A DNA stretch of 64,000 nucleotides, taken from positions 18,662,001 through 18,726,000 of the forward strand of contig OY540812.1 in the NCBI GenBank assembly GCA_961205875.1, in the 5' to 3' direction. A model generated the notes under the pieces. It was not told the DNA's origin and did no database searches. It saw only the letters and a program-made list of their open reading frames with translations. The first letter of the stretch is position 1, and the number at the start of each line of letters is the position of its first letter. Positions 14,285 to 26,900 of the stretch are shown one piece after another. Source of the stretch: Sialis fuliginosa (Eukaryota > Arthropoda > Insecta > Megaloptera > Sialidae). Both the position numbers and the translations under genes were made by a program.

Positions 14285-16458
14285 CACATAAAATTTATGC
14301 TTCATGAAAAAAGTTACTTGGACTATCGCAGAAACAAAACACTATATAATAATACTCATAGAAGCTAATAAAAATTGAATAGATTCAGAAAAAAATATGA
14401 TACCGGAAAAGAGAGAGTGCGTTAACTTCAATATGAGTAACTTCTTATGTTATCCACTGACGTAAAGTTGCCTAATAAAAATAAAACAACAAAGTTTGAT
14501 GAAATAGTAGTTTTGACTTTTACGTAAATTTACATGAAATATGCTAAGAAAACTTTCAACAGAAGCTGTCATAAAGTTAAAATAAAATTTCCAGAAAACT
14601 ATGAAACTATGAGTAAATAGTACATTTGAAAAGAACCAGGAAGCGCCAGAGATTTCAACATGAAGTCGTACCTTTTTATTATAGGTACAGAAAATATTTG
14701 TTTCTGCATATTAAAGTTGGCACATTTAAATAGGTTGAACATTAAACTTAACTTTGATATGTTTGCGCTTTTAATAATAATGAAGTGGTTTTAAGTGGTA
14801 TTTCTTGTATAGTTCTGTATGTATGTACGTATGTATACAGTTAATTCGTTTTAATATAATACTGGAAATGGAGAAACTGCGAATCTTTGTCACATAAAGT
14901 AATAAATCACCTAGATCATCATACTGAAAACACCATTCATAATCTAAAGCTAAGAAAGCTTCTTAATAGCCTAGTTGAAATCTGTTAATTTTATTAGCAA
15001 ATAATATGAGTTTTTTATTTATTTTAAATATGCATGTATAATAATTTTAATGTAAATTTTATATTTTAGGTATTTTAATTAGAAAATATAATAAAACACG
15101 TTTGAAAACACGACTAGGCTTAAATATTTCAACCAAAAAATTATAAACAATTTTCTCAGATAAGACTTAGTTTATTTGTTTATAACTTTATGTTTGAAAT
15201 ATTTTAGCGTCGATACGTTTTATTTTTTTTAGATGTATTTATTTAGACAATAGGGCATTTTGCGTCCGTTTTTATGTCCGCAATGCCACATGCTTTATTT
15301 GTCAAAGTCGGTCTATTTTGTAATTACAAACAAACAAATTAACGAACATTACACCTTATCAAAATGCTGTCGTCCTGGCGAAGTCGGGGAAAAAAAGCTT
15401 ATTCTTATTTTTATTAAAGCTTCACACCGATATGCAACTGGCTTAAATGAGATGAGAGCTAGATGGTATTAATTTTTTTAAATAAAATTTTGACGAGTAC
15501 CTTCATTCTACATATTATAAGTTTGTTGACGCCGCGCCAGTAAGATAAGTATATTAATATAAATTAAATTGAATGAATAGCTTATGTAAAAAATGGGAAT
15601 TTCAATAATATGTACGTAAATATCCTCTACTGTGTATAATATAAAGTTTAAAAATTATAGAAAATTTATCTAGAATGTTAATATATAAGAATCTCTAAAG
15701 TGTAAACCTAAATAGATAGTTTTTTCTCTAAACAGTGAGAAAGGGGATACCAGTCGTTAACAACTTTAAACTTTGAATTATACGAGCTCTCAAAAAAGAC
15801 CTAATGTATACCTATATAACATATAAATTAGTCACTAGTCAAACGAAGTTCAAAGAACTAAGTTCAAACCAGACCTGACAATGGCCGATAGGATTCGACC
15901 GAAACATCGTCAAGAAGACAACAGAGAACGCGAAGCTACCCGGAATACATATTTTATTTGCGAATTATTCTTTAATTTCAATTTGTGAGTATTCACTTGT
16001 TTATGGTATACATATTTATTTCATAAGAATATGTTAATGTCAATAAAACTATATTCTAAATAAATAATAAATAAGTCCCACTTGCACAAATAAAAATTAC
16101 GGTTGTAAAGTAGAATTAAATTAGTGCAAATCAATAAATATGTATTGTTTCTTAACATACCAATAGTACCAATTGCTATTTCATGCCTTAATTACGTAAT
16201 TTAATTTATTTTGTTCATAAAACTAAAAAAAGAGTTGTAAAATAATTACTAAGAAATTGATATTTAAAATAACATATAAAAACATTTTTTTTGTCTCAAT
16301 CTGAAACGATCACATAGCTTCTCGTATCTTCGATATTGCGAGGAAGCAAAAGTACCAAAACCCCCACTGGTCGTAAATATGTGACGCCACTGACACACAC
16401 AGCATACTATTATATAATAAAAATAACGTGTACCATTTTGCAAAGATAACATACATAC
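14285..16458. other. Non-coding stretch
   Basis: No gene is supported. The frame at 15,260-15,472 (plus, 70 codons) overlaps phrases such as cctggcgaagtcgggg that are typical of dispersed insect repeats. It has no flanking splice signals, so I treat it as repeat remnant. Confidence 0.4.
15875..15909 (+). repeat. Degraded copy of the CTGA...CGAAAC stem motif
   Basis: CTGACAATGGCC, then a spacer, then GACCGAAACATCG. The spacing and the closing CGAAAC match the other copies, but the NGA after CTGA is broken (CAA). It is listed as a related copy of the dispersed repeat. Confidence 0.4.
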
Positions 16459-16667
16459 TACAATAACAACTGCATTATTATATGCATTGTTGCCGGCTCG
16501 GTTGTTCGTTAAGTGTGCTGTGGGTAGCTTGTATGTCCTGGAGCCGGCCGCGTCCGGGGAGCCGTAACAGGCGAGACGTGACGAGTCCAGGATCGTTTCC
16601 GGGTCATCGGATATTTCCCGGAGGCTATGTCGCAACGTGTGAATGTGCAGGAGGAAATGTAGAGGAG
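16459..16667 (-). CDS. GC-rich patch with a candidate internal exon
   Basis: A block of roughly 200 bp is far more GC- and CpG-rich than its surroundings. On the minus strand an acceptor-like atcccactcag ends at 16,668. The frame then stays open to a donor-like GTATGT at 16,453-16,458. The peptide includes SLREISDDPETILDSSRL and GSRTYKLPTAHLTNNRAG, which look like coding sequence. A second minus-strand frame is also open for about 50 codons, so the assignment is ambiguous. I recognise no domain. In phase it could follow the phase-1 exon at 32.0-32.2 kb. It could equally be a 5'UTR exon or promoter CpG island. Confidence 0.25.
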
Positions 16668-18236
16668 CTGAGTGGGATTATACACTACCTTGTGGCTTAA
16701 GTATATATGAAAACTGAATACATGGTATTATCTTTACAGATATACATACAAGACATACATACATTAGTTATTTAGAAGTTCAATAAATTCAGGCGACCTA
16801 ACAAACATACGTGATAATAGATTTTTTGAATATAATGTGTTTCAGAATAAATACCTTACAATAAGTCATTTATATCAAATTCTATTTGAGATGTGTAGAG
16901 CTTACTTATTCTTGGCCATTTGATTAATTTACCCTTAACTCCCGCAGCCAATATAGAAAAATTTAAGCAGAAACCTGTATCATCATTTTAAAATGTATTA
17001 ATATATTAATAGTACCTTGTATGGTTTCGTGATTATACCATTTAAAAGAGATACATTATATTTAAAATCTCACCACAGCACTGAATTTAGTTCTAAAACA
17101 CTAAAAATTATGTGTCGTATAATATAGATTTCCAATTAATTTTTATGTTGATCATTCGTTTATCGAATATATAGGTGTAGGTACAGTGTACTTATATGTA
17201 TATTACAGGTAAATAGTAAGATTCTATTGATCATAAGAAGGTATGTTATTTAAAATCATATATTCCCCAAAAGTTTCATACAGCTATGTCAAATAAAGAT
17301 AAATAGCTAAGGCGTTTATTCATAAAACTTGCTGTTTTAGAATTTAAATAAAAATAAGGGAGTTTTTTTTTGTTTTTCTTCAAAGTATTCAATTGATCAA
17401 CAATACTTTTTAGTATAAACCTTAATTCTGGCATATGAAAAATTAAGTATTAATATGATAAATGCATATTAATATTTGTAAACAATACATATGTATATAA
17501 ATATTTATGTAAGTAAGAAAATTGAATTCAAATACCGATGAATAAGCATACACGAGAAACTTAACACAAACGACATCTAAAAATACAAAAGGCATTGACT
17601 TTATTGGACTTCTATTAATTTATTCCTCAGACATATTTCGAGAATGGAGAGAACATACGTAGAATTCGAACGAAACGAACTCGAATAACGTTTCAATAAG
17701 TTCGTGAGGTTGATCATTAGGCAGAAATCAGTTTATTATAGGGGTTGTTAAAATTTCAAAGCACCATTCAATAAACCTCCCCAGTAGCGCTTGAGAAAAC
17801 GATCGAAAACTTTAGATAAGAGTTTGTGAAAATAGCGTACGTTCACATCTTTTAATTAAAGAACCATTCTCTTTAAATATATGTACCGTGCCAGTAATAT
17901 GGCATAATTTAGTACCGACTTTGTTTTTGTGTTTGATAATTTATGCGTAAAATGAAGGAAACGTTTCTGAAAATTGTATATGTATGGAAAGTATATGATA
18001 TTATTTTATATAAATGGTTTATATATGTATGGTACAGGCTGACAAAAAATACTTAAATATAAATTTTATATTTTACAGTATTTATTACAATAAAATATTT
18101 TCTAACTGCAATTTTATAAATAAATATTAATAAGGTCGATATGTATATGATAATAAAATACGGATATATTATGATAATTTTTTTTTCTGTATGTCCTCGT
18201 GGCCATTGTCCTCGTTATCGCACTTCTTCTCCTCTT

Positions 18237-18270
18237 GACGTTTCGACTTTTATGTCGGAGTCTTCATCAG
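18237..18270 (-). repeat. CTGANGA...GAAAC stem motif, copy 2
   Basis: Read on the minus strand: CTGATGAAGACT, a spacer, AGTCGAAACGTCA. GACT and AGTC pair. The flanking ACACTT before and AAGTGC about 16 nt after can also pair, giving an outer stem. Confidence 0.45.
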
Positions 18271-21200
18271 AAGTGTTTTAGAATCACTTTGGAAACCAGG
18301 TTCATATGTAATACACTTTTTTTGCAAAAAGACAATAGTAGAAGCTTTTTAATTTCTTCTGCGAATTTTTTAAACTCAGTTGTTCAAAGCGAATATACAT
18401 ATATGGACAATGTCACTTATTTAAAATTGTTTTATTTGGCCGATACCCAAAAAGAACCCCTCTTTTACAGGCAATATAATCCAGTTTGATAGTTTAAAAA
18501 ATGTTTATCTGTATGTTTATTCCAATGAGACGTTTGACAACCTAAGCATCCTAGAATTGGTATTAAATATTATCCAGATTCGGAAAATATACAGTTTATA
18601 TTTTCTAATAAAAAAGTTAAAAATCAGAACGATGATTTCTAAATAAATAAAATAAAACGTTAGTAAAAAAATTCAATGTATACTTAGAATTTAAATTTTT
18701 CCTGGTAAATTCTACGTACAATATTTATTTAATTTATTTTAGAACTTAAAAATAATATTTTATGTATACCTTCTGTTTTATATTTCACCAGACAAGGTAT
18801 ATTCGTATATAATATATTCTTTTGAAATGAATGAATTAAATTTTAATAGAATATTTCAAAAGTGAAGTCAATAATTGTTATTATACCAATTTTTATAAAA
18901 ATTGAACAATTGATAAAATACAAAGGTATTAGTTCTATAAATTAATTAACAATTTGTTTTAATACTCTTTCAAATGGAAAATATCAATATCATATTCGAT
19001 CAACAAACAAAATAATGTATAAGAATCTATTATAATGTTACATGCTGCATAATTTGCAACCAGATAATTCAAAAACCGACAATATAATATAATAATAAAT
19101 ATCAATTATCAAAAGCACTGATACATATCCCGCACACACAAAAAAAAACTCTCCAATATGCATTATTAAAATTTAATTCCATTGCGCAGCAACAAATTTA
19201 ATTTTAATGAAAAAACATATAAATTACATCGACGACGATTCCATGCCGAGATTTGCGCCCTCCCCCTGGTGTAATATAAACAGGACTCTCGTGAGGTTGT
19301 TCCTTTCAGATCAATCTAGACGTGTAACAACCCCTGTTGTGGTGATCTTAAAATTAATAAGATATTTTCAGGGGTTGTATTAGGATTTTTTGTACTCTAA
19401 GATGATTACAAATTTATTGTTAATAGGGACTTTACCCTTAGGTCCTATTCTCCCCGTTATTATTCTCACCCTTAGTTTATAGAGTATTATTTAATGTAAA
19501 TAAAAAAGTGATTTTAATATTTACATTCTTAATAGATTTTTAAACGATCCGTACACCATTATAATATAGATTTTGTATAAACTTTTTTATAACATAAAAA
19601 AATAGAATCCAAGATATTCATATAGATATTGATATTTAATACGATAAATATTGTTATAAAATATTCAGAAAATATTACAGAATTCCTATATAATAGTCAT
19701 TCTATTGTTAATATCAAATTCCATTAAAACTTTTAAATTTTATTATACTATATAATGTGGCTAATCTTATGTATTATTGGTAACAGTAATAGTTTCAACA
19801 ATTTTGTTTACTAAATTCTTCAAAACACGTTAGATAATATATTTGTGATGTATAGTAGGTACAAAATGTGAACATTTTTATTTTGTATTAAGGTTCCGTT
19901 ACTAAAAGAGGATCTTTTTTATTCACGCACATAAAGACATGCGCATTCTATATTACCATAATGTGAAAGATTTGGTTCACATAAGTGAAGATAAAGATAT
20001 AATCCAAACAATACTCTATCTTGTTTACACTTATGTTTAAATAAAGACAAGTATAAACTCAACGTACGCTCTATCATTTTTTTGTGAAAACTCGATATCT
20101 ATTCGAATCAGATACACAGTCCATGCTCTATTTTTATGGAACAACTAATTAATGTATTACAACCAGTTTTTTAAATGCAAAATAATATTTCTAATGAAAT
20201 TAAAAGGAAATGTACTATATGATAAAGTTCCATTCTAAGCCTAATTTTTAAACTAATAGCGATTTCCGAGTTAAATGTCTTTCAATTCACATATTCTATA
20301 ATATACTTGTATTCTTATATTTTCCAAATAATAAATATCATTATTTTCCATTTTTAGATAGTACGCAAAACAATTCCATCATATATACAGAAATTACAAA
20401 ACCCATTACATCTAGAAAAATTCTCCACCCTTGCTCCATAATGATATACAAAGGGTTCTTACGTTTCCTCCCTCGCAATCAATCTCCACACACCAACAAT
20501 CTCACCCCCTCCCATGCAAAAACACATATACATTTCTTTCCCAACTTCACTGCTTATCAGTGCACAGTAATATCTATAAGGGCTGGTGGTTAGCTAACAA
20601 TTTTCTGATGTTACAACATGTCTCCCCAATCTGTCTAGCTCAGTTTATCTTGAAAGGTAAAAGATAATTGAATTGAAAGGAGGGGGTTGATATGTACAAC
20701 ATAGAGAATATTCTCGTAACAGTGGCGTAGCTGAAATTGTTACATTTCAATTCTTAGCGAAGCTATTTAAAATAATATTGTGAAAATTGACAATTTTAGT
20801 TATAAAAAGACGACCTACTATTTTGTATTAATGTGAAATATAAGGAAATTCTAGATTGAAAGAGTTAGTTATACCAGGATTAATTCTAAGCTTTTTTCCA
20901 TTACATAAGTTTTCACAAATCAAACTTTGAAGATTTTTTAGTTATGAAGAAATAAATAATGTTTTTATTTGTTTGTATATAAAATATAGTTTGATTATTT
21001 ACTGAAATTTGAGTATACTTTATTATAATAAATACAATTAAAGGCTGGGCTACATATGTATAGATAATACATTTGGTATCTTATATGTCATTAATGCCCG
21101 GTTTAGTGTATTTGTTTACGCATATGCCTTGTTTTAACATCACTGTCTTGTAGTGGTAAACAGTTTATAACAAGAACTTGTGTTTACGTAGTATTTTAGT

Positions 21201-21780
21201 TTTGATGTTAGTGCATGAAGAAATCTGTCAGATTCATTCAATGGAAGGAAGACTCTTGTGTATCTGTATGCTAGTTTATATAATTAAATTAGTTGGAACT
21301 TGTTGAATTAACTAGTATTTTGATTAGTAATTTACTGGATTTTGATTAGTCTATTGTTTCGGACGCAATTTTAATGCACAAAAGTTAAAGTTGAATGATT
21401 TGATTGTTTTGTTAAATCGATAATTTACAAATTGCGAAACTATAATTAATGTTTGTTCTAAATTCATTGCAGTATTCTATTGAATCACATGAAGAGTATT
21501 TTAGAAAATAATTTACGAAGGAGTGGATAAAAAAATATAATTTATTCGTTAGCCGATAGTCTTACTTTACATTAAATATTGGAGATTTGATATTTGGAAG
21601 TATTCATCTACCCAATATTTAAGCTTATGTGTAATTTAACAACAATGATTTTCGATTGCTCTCACAACTAAAACTGCACTAATTTATTAAATTTCGGAAT
21701 TATTGAGTTAAAGCGTTTAACTATTGTCATCCAATATTTAGCACCCGGGATTTAATATTGGATAGAATACATCTTTTATC

Positions 21781-21813
21781 CTGATGAGTACTTCGAGTGA
21801 GTCGAAACACGTG
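21781..21813 (+). repeat. CTGANGA...GAAAC stem motif, copy 3
   Basis: CTGATGAGTACTTCGAGTG is followed by AGTCGAAACACGTG. ACT-TCG-AGT forms a tiny hairpin between the two conserved boxes. It lies about 210 bp left of the BEL/Pao insertion and is not part of that element. Confidence 0.45.
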
Positions 21814-22018
21814 TTTTTTGGGAATGGTGTATATTTTTGGTTTAAGTGACTAAGAAACCACAGTTTTTCCGTATTCCAGTAGGAAAAATTTGTATGTGTA
21901 ATTTCTCATTTTTAACGTATATCTTTTAATAGTGAGTGAAAATTTAAAACGATTTTGTTAATTTCAAATTGATTATCGCGGACCTCATTAATTACTCAAG
22001 CGTATGGCTTTTATAATA

Positions 22019-22023
22019 TGTAC
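22019..22023. repeat. Target-site duplication, left copy (TGTAC)
   Basis: TGTAC immediately precedes the left LTR and is repeated exactly at 29,865-29,869 after the right LTR. A 5-bp duplication is usual for BEL/Pao integrases. Confidence 0.95.
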
Positions 22024-22661
22024 TGTTGGCGCCACTATATTTAGTGACGAGATATATTTTCGTTTCAACATGTTAGGGTGGTTCTATGACTCTACATGTT
22101 TAACATTCACGTTCTATAACACGAAGGGAATAGATATATATCTATTTTTGTGTTTTCTTGAATCCGGCTTTAAGAGTTAATTTTAACCTTAAGTTTTTTA
22201 AATAGGCCGTAAGATATATTTTTGTGCTATATATGAGACAGGGTGATTTCATGCATTGTGATTGATACATTGTTTGTTGTACTATATTTATATAGTGAAT
22301 ATTTTTGGTGTACATTTTTGTGGGTACACGTGTGTGTGGGTTCATAGCCCGTGAAGTGCGGTGTGCGAGGAAATCTGGAGAAAAGTAGGACCTGCTCCAC
22401 AGATTGGCGATTGCCATCTCCACGGCAAAGGTATCCGTTGAAACCGCATCCTAAAACCTATACGTTGTTGGAGAGAACGCTGCAGTCGGGATCTAAAGGT
22501 AGGGACTGGTTTTCTTTAAAGTATAGATCGATCGATCCATCGCGATCCTGGAGTACAGTTTCACACCCATTTTGGGCGTATATACTAAAAATAAAATATT
22601 TAGGAAATGTTAACGGGTTTCTATAAATTGTGAACCAGCGTAAATCGCGGAAGCCCGTACA
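22024..22661 (+). repeat. BEL/Pao 5' LTR
   Basis: It starts TGTTGGCGCCACTATA and ends AAGCCCGTACA, so it has the standard TG...CA termini, and is 638 bp long. An AATAAA at 22,590-22,595, about 70 bp before the end, fits a polyadenylation signal. The right LTR repeats it without visible change. Confidence 0.97.
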
Positions 22662-22668
22662 TTTTTTA

Positions 22669-22683
22669 TGGTCCTTTCGAGCC
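22669..22683 (+). other. Primer-binding site, tRNA-Tyr-like
   Basis: TGGTCCTTTCGAGCC begins 7 bp after the LTR. From memory, the insect tRNA-Tyr 3' end would predict TGGTCCTTCGAGCC, so this site matches apart from one extra T. A related sequence, TGGTCTTTTGGAGC, lies exactly 50 bp downstream (22,719). Confidence 0.6.
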
Positions 22684-23926
22684 CAGATATCATTTAAGGG
22701 CGCTTTGACCACTTTTTATGGTCTTTTGGAGCTGGATGGCATTGATTTTTTGGTATAATATTCGATTTTGTAAATTCAATAAAAACGTGGTTTTATACAT
22801 GTTAAAATTTGTATTTCGTTATTATCCTTGTCTACGTCAGAAAGTAATACAGCGTTCTGATTGGTCGATCGATCTATATGATTTTGTTGCGCACTGTGAT
22901 TTGCTTGTATTCTATGGACACACACAACTGTCAAATATTTATGTTTTCTATGGTACAGATGTATCAGCTGTCATGCAAGGTTATGTGTTTGAAATCATTC
23001 TTGTCGCTGTATAATACAATTGTATTTAAAAGTTTTTGGGACCCATTGGTTAAGAGAATATATATTTATTTACATATAGTGGCCATCCTAAAACTAAAGA
23101 GACAAAAGGAATATTTTAATAGTTCTTGGGAAATATTTGTTTGTCTTAGCTTGTACTGATAATATCGCTTGTTATCATGTCATTAAAAAATTAATTAGTA
23201 TGTATTTAATTACTATAGTTATTACAAATCTAATTAAGTGAAACATTATTGTTTTTTCGGAATTAAAAAATACACTGCGTTAATTAATTCCATTTAGGGT
23301 TGTACAAATAGGTGCATATTTTTTGTAAAATTTACCCGAGCGAAACTGTCGTTTTTAAATTTGTAAAATTATTTTCGGTTTCCCAGTGTGCTATGCACTG
23401 GTTTGTATGGAACGATTGTATATGTTAAATTTAAAACGAATATTTGTAAACACTTACTGCATATGTATTATTATATATATAATTGTGTATTTTTTGAATG
23501 TACGGATTTCCGACATTTGTTTTTTTTTTAAACGTTACCAATTAATTATTAATTTGCATATTTTGAATTGTTCAGCAGTAGTAAACAGTTTAGTTATTTC
23601 TTTAAATAACTGTGAGATTTTATAATCGTAGAACATAGTAGATGATCAGTGGTCGTCAAAAAGTTATTTTTTCGGAAAAATAAATACATTTGATTTTTTG
23701 TTAAAATTAACAGGGGTGAACAAAATACTATTTTTTGTATTTTGCAGTTTTTTGGGACTATTACTTTCTAGTTTAGTTCTTTGGGATAATTATAGTTTTT
23801 ACAGTAGTATTTAAAATTTTTTGGTTTTGATCTTATCGATTGTAGTTTGGCTATTTAGTTGTGGACCTGTTAAGGTTAGATTCTTTTGCATTATCTGCGC
23901 TTGTAACTTTATTTTCCACGGTTATC
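22684..23926 (+). other. BEL/Pao untranslated leader
   Basis: This is about 1.24 kb between the primer site and the first ATG of the polyprotein frame. Short frames occur (for example 22,718-23,014) but have no domain and overlap each other. Packaging and translation signals would be expected here, but I cannot identify them by eye. Confidence 0.7.
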
Positions 23927-26900
23927 ATGACTGCAACTGAGACTTTAGAAAACCAATTAAAAGTCCTTGAGTCAAGGCAACAACTGTATTTTGCACGAAT
24001 ACAGAGAATATATGATAATTCTTTGAAATTAGATCAAGCAACTTCATTAAAGTATTTCACCTTTAAACTGGAGGGATTAGAGCAGACTAAAGCTCAATTT
24101 GAGCAAGCGGTTCATGATACTAATGCAATTAACTTAAAACTAGATAAAGAGTACATTCCAAATTTGGAACCTCTTGAGGCTTTTGATGATTTGTATTGTC
24201 AAATTCGGTTAGCAGCTAAAGATCCGCGCGTTACACCTCCAGCTGTGACTACGCACTCGATACTAGTACCGACTGAACCAAGCGAATCGCGGTCATGTGC
24301 TCCGCGTTTGCCAAAACTAACTTTACCTACATTTACGGGTAATGCTAAAGAATGGCCTACATTCTTTGAACTATTTCAAAGTCTTATTCATAATAATGAC
24401 CATTTAAATGATATTGATAAAATCAATTATTTAATGGGACAATTAAGTGGGAAGGCGGCCGGTGTCTGCACGGGTTTGGCACCCATTGGTGCAAATTACC
24501 CCATTATATGGCAGGCCCTCGTGGAAAAATACCAAAATCCGCGTATTTTAGCAACTAGTTATTTGGATCAGATCCTGGATTTTAAACCATTACAAATCGC
24601 GTCTTCGAATGGTCTTAACAATATTATTGAAAAGTGTGACAGTGCATTTAAAGCACTGGATAAATTAAATATTGATTCATTCGATTTTATTAAAGCCTAC
24701 TTAATTTGGACAAAATTAGATTCTGAGACGCGCTCATTGTTTGAGAACCACAGACGTACAAGTAATATTTTCACGTATGAGGAAGTTTTGACCTTTGTTA
24801 AGGACCAGGCACAGATTTATACGCTATCCCCAGTCAATAATAAATCGACCGGAGTTAGCTCAAAATCCAAACAATTATTTTTTGTTGAAAATTCAAATAA
24901 CAGTAAATGTTTAATTTGTGCTTCCAACCATTTACTAATAAATTGTAAAACATTTTTATCAAAGTCACCTCGGGAAAAATATCAACTGATTAAATCTAAA
25001 AATCATTGTATAAATTGTTTTGGCCCGCATAAAGCATATGCGTGTAAGCGTAAAAATACGTGTAAAAATTGTAAGTCAAAACACCATACGCTTTTACATT
25101 TTGATAATGCGTCGGAAAAAGTAACTAGTGATGACTCACAACCTAGCACATCGTCTGATGGCGTCGCGACGCCTGGCCCGTCGGCCTTCTGCTCGACAAC
25201 TATGGCCCCGACGTCCGATTTAACCGTTGTACTCTCGACTGTGGTGGTCAACATTGTTGATCTGTTCGGTGTACGACATAGGGCTAGATTTTTATTAGAT
25301 TCATGTTCACAGGCACATTTTCTTACCACGAAATGCGCTAAACGATTAAAATTAAAAATCTCTCCGTGCAACTATACCATAACAGGCGTTGGTACGCGTG
25401 GTAGTTCGGTTGCCGGAAAAGCAGAGGCTGTTATTTCGTCACGTTTTGACGATAATATTAGCTACAAAATTGAGGCCTTGTTAGTTGAAAAAATTACTGA
25501 TAAAATGCCAAGTTATAGAATTAATCCAGAATACATCAAACATTTATCTACTATTCCATTAGCTGACGATAAATTTGACAAGCCCGCGCCTATTGATGGC
25601 ATCTTAGGGGCCCAATTGTTTTCTTTATTATTAGAGTCAGGTACTGTCACAGGAGAACCGAATTCTCCAATTGCGTACAAAACTAAATTTGGGTTTGTAG
25701 TTTCGGGCACAGTCCCAAGTAAAAATTCGTTTGACAATTCGGTTAATTCTTACAGTATACAGGTCGAACCGTCTTTAAATAATTTGGTAGAAAAATTTTG
25801 GGAGGATGAAGATTTCCCCCTCGAGCGGTTCCCCCATCCCGACGATGTGGAGTGTGAGAAACTATACGCTGCCTCTACTTATCGGGAACAATCGGGACGA
25901 TATGTAGTCTCTCTACCTTTCAAAGCAGATCCCACTATTCTAGGGGATTCATATGCTACAGCCTTAAAGTGTCTCACATCCTTGGAAAGGAGATTTCAAA
26001 AGGCTCCTGAATTCAAAAATAAATATGACGCAATTTTCAAGGAATATCTGGACTTAGGTTATATGTCGTTGGTTTCACCCAGTAAAATAATTACTCCGAA
26101 TTATTTTATACCGCATCACGCTGTTTTTAAACCAGACAGTCCCACAACACCATTACGGTGTGTATTTAATGCTTCGTGCAAATCAACTACACAAGTATCT
26201 TTAAATTGTCTCTTACATACCGGTCAGAAACTTCAAACTGACGTGTGTAATATTTTTATCAATTTTCGAATGTTTCCGATCGCGTTTACGGCGGATATTC
26301 GTCAAATGTATTTACGTATAGGAATACACCCAGATCATCAACGCTTTCAACAAGTGTTATGGCGTTTTTCAACTAACGACCCGGTTGCGGTTTATAGTTT
26401 AAACACAGTCACTTTCGGTGTTAAATCGTCGCCCTTCTTAGCTATTCGCACTTTACATCAGCTAGCTACAGATGAGGCCCATAATTACCCAATAGCGGCC
26501 AACATAGTACGGCGCGATTTTTATATTGATGATCTGGTGTGTAGTGTACCTGATATAACTGAAGCTAAAGATACATATACACAATTAACACGCTTATTTG
26601 AAAGCGGACATTTTAAATTGACCAAGTGGGCTGTTAACTCGACTGACTTATTACAAGATATTCCAGAAAGCGATCGGTCACCAAAAATAGTTACCTTTAA
26701 CACTGATGGATTAAAGGTCCTGGGGTTACAGTGGTTTCCCCATACAGACATTTTTACATTTCGTATACAGACGGAATTTCGGGATTGCACTAAACGTAAT
26801 GTATTATCTACCGTCGCGCGCTTATTCGACCCTTGTGGGTTTTTAAGTCCCGTGACTTTAATAATTAAATTGATAATACGTAGAATGTGGGCTACCCCCT

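Larger units (their letters stand above)
16668..22018. other. Non-coding stretch left of the BEL/Pao insertion
   Basis: No gene is supported. Near 18,535-18,610 there is a repeat remnant sharing acagtttatattttctaat with 43,957 onward. Near 19,230-19,350 is a short, less AT-rich patch of unknown nature. The leucine-rich frame at 18,199-18,489 starts at GTG inside a repeat motif and is not considered a gene. Confidence 0.4.

Noticed and set aside
18199-18489. Leucine-rich plus-strand frame resembling a signal peptide
   Set aside because: It starts at GTG and runs through a pyrimidine-rich repeat and the dispersed stem motif. The later codons look random.
22142-22626. Overlapping 93- and 91-codon frames in the BEL/Pao LTRs
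   Set aside because: They overlap on opposite strands inside LTR sequence, the forward one lacks an ATG start, and they have no domain.
23861-23926. Possible 22-codon N-terminal extension of the BEL/Pao polyprotein
   Set aside because: It depends on a GTG start. The first in-frame ATG is at 23,927, and a GTG start is not credible in an insect element.
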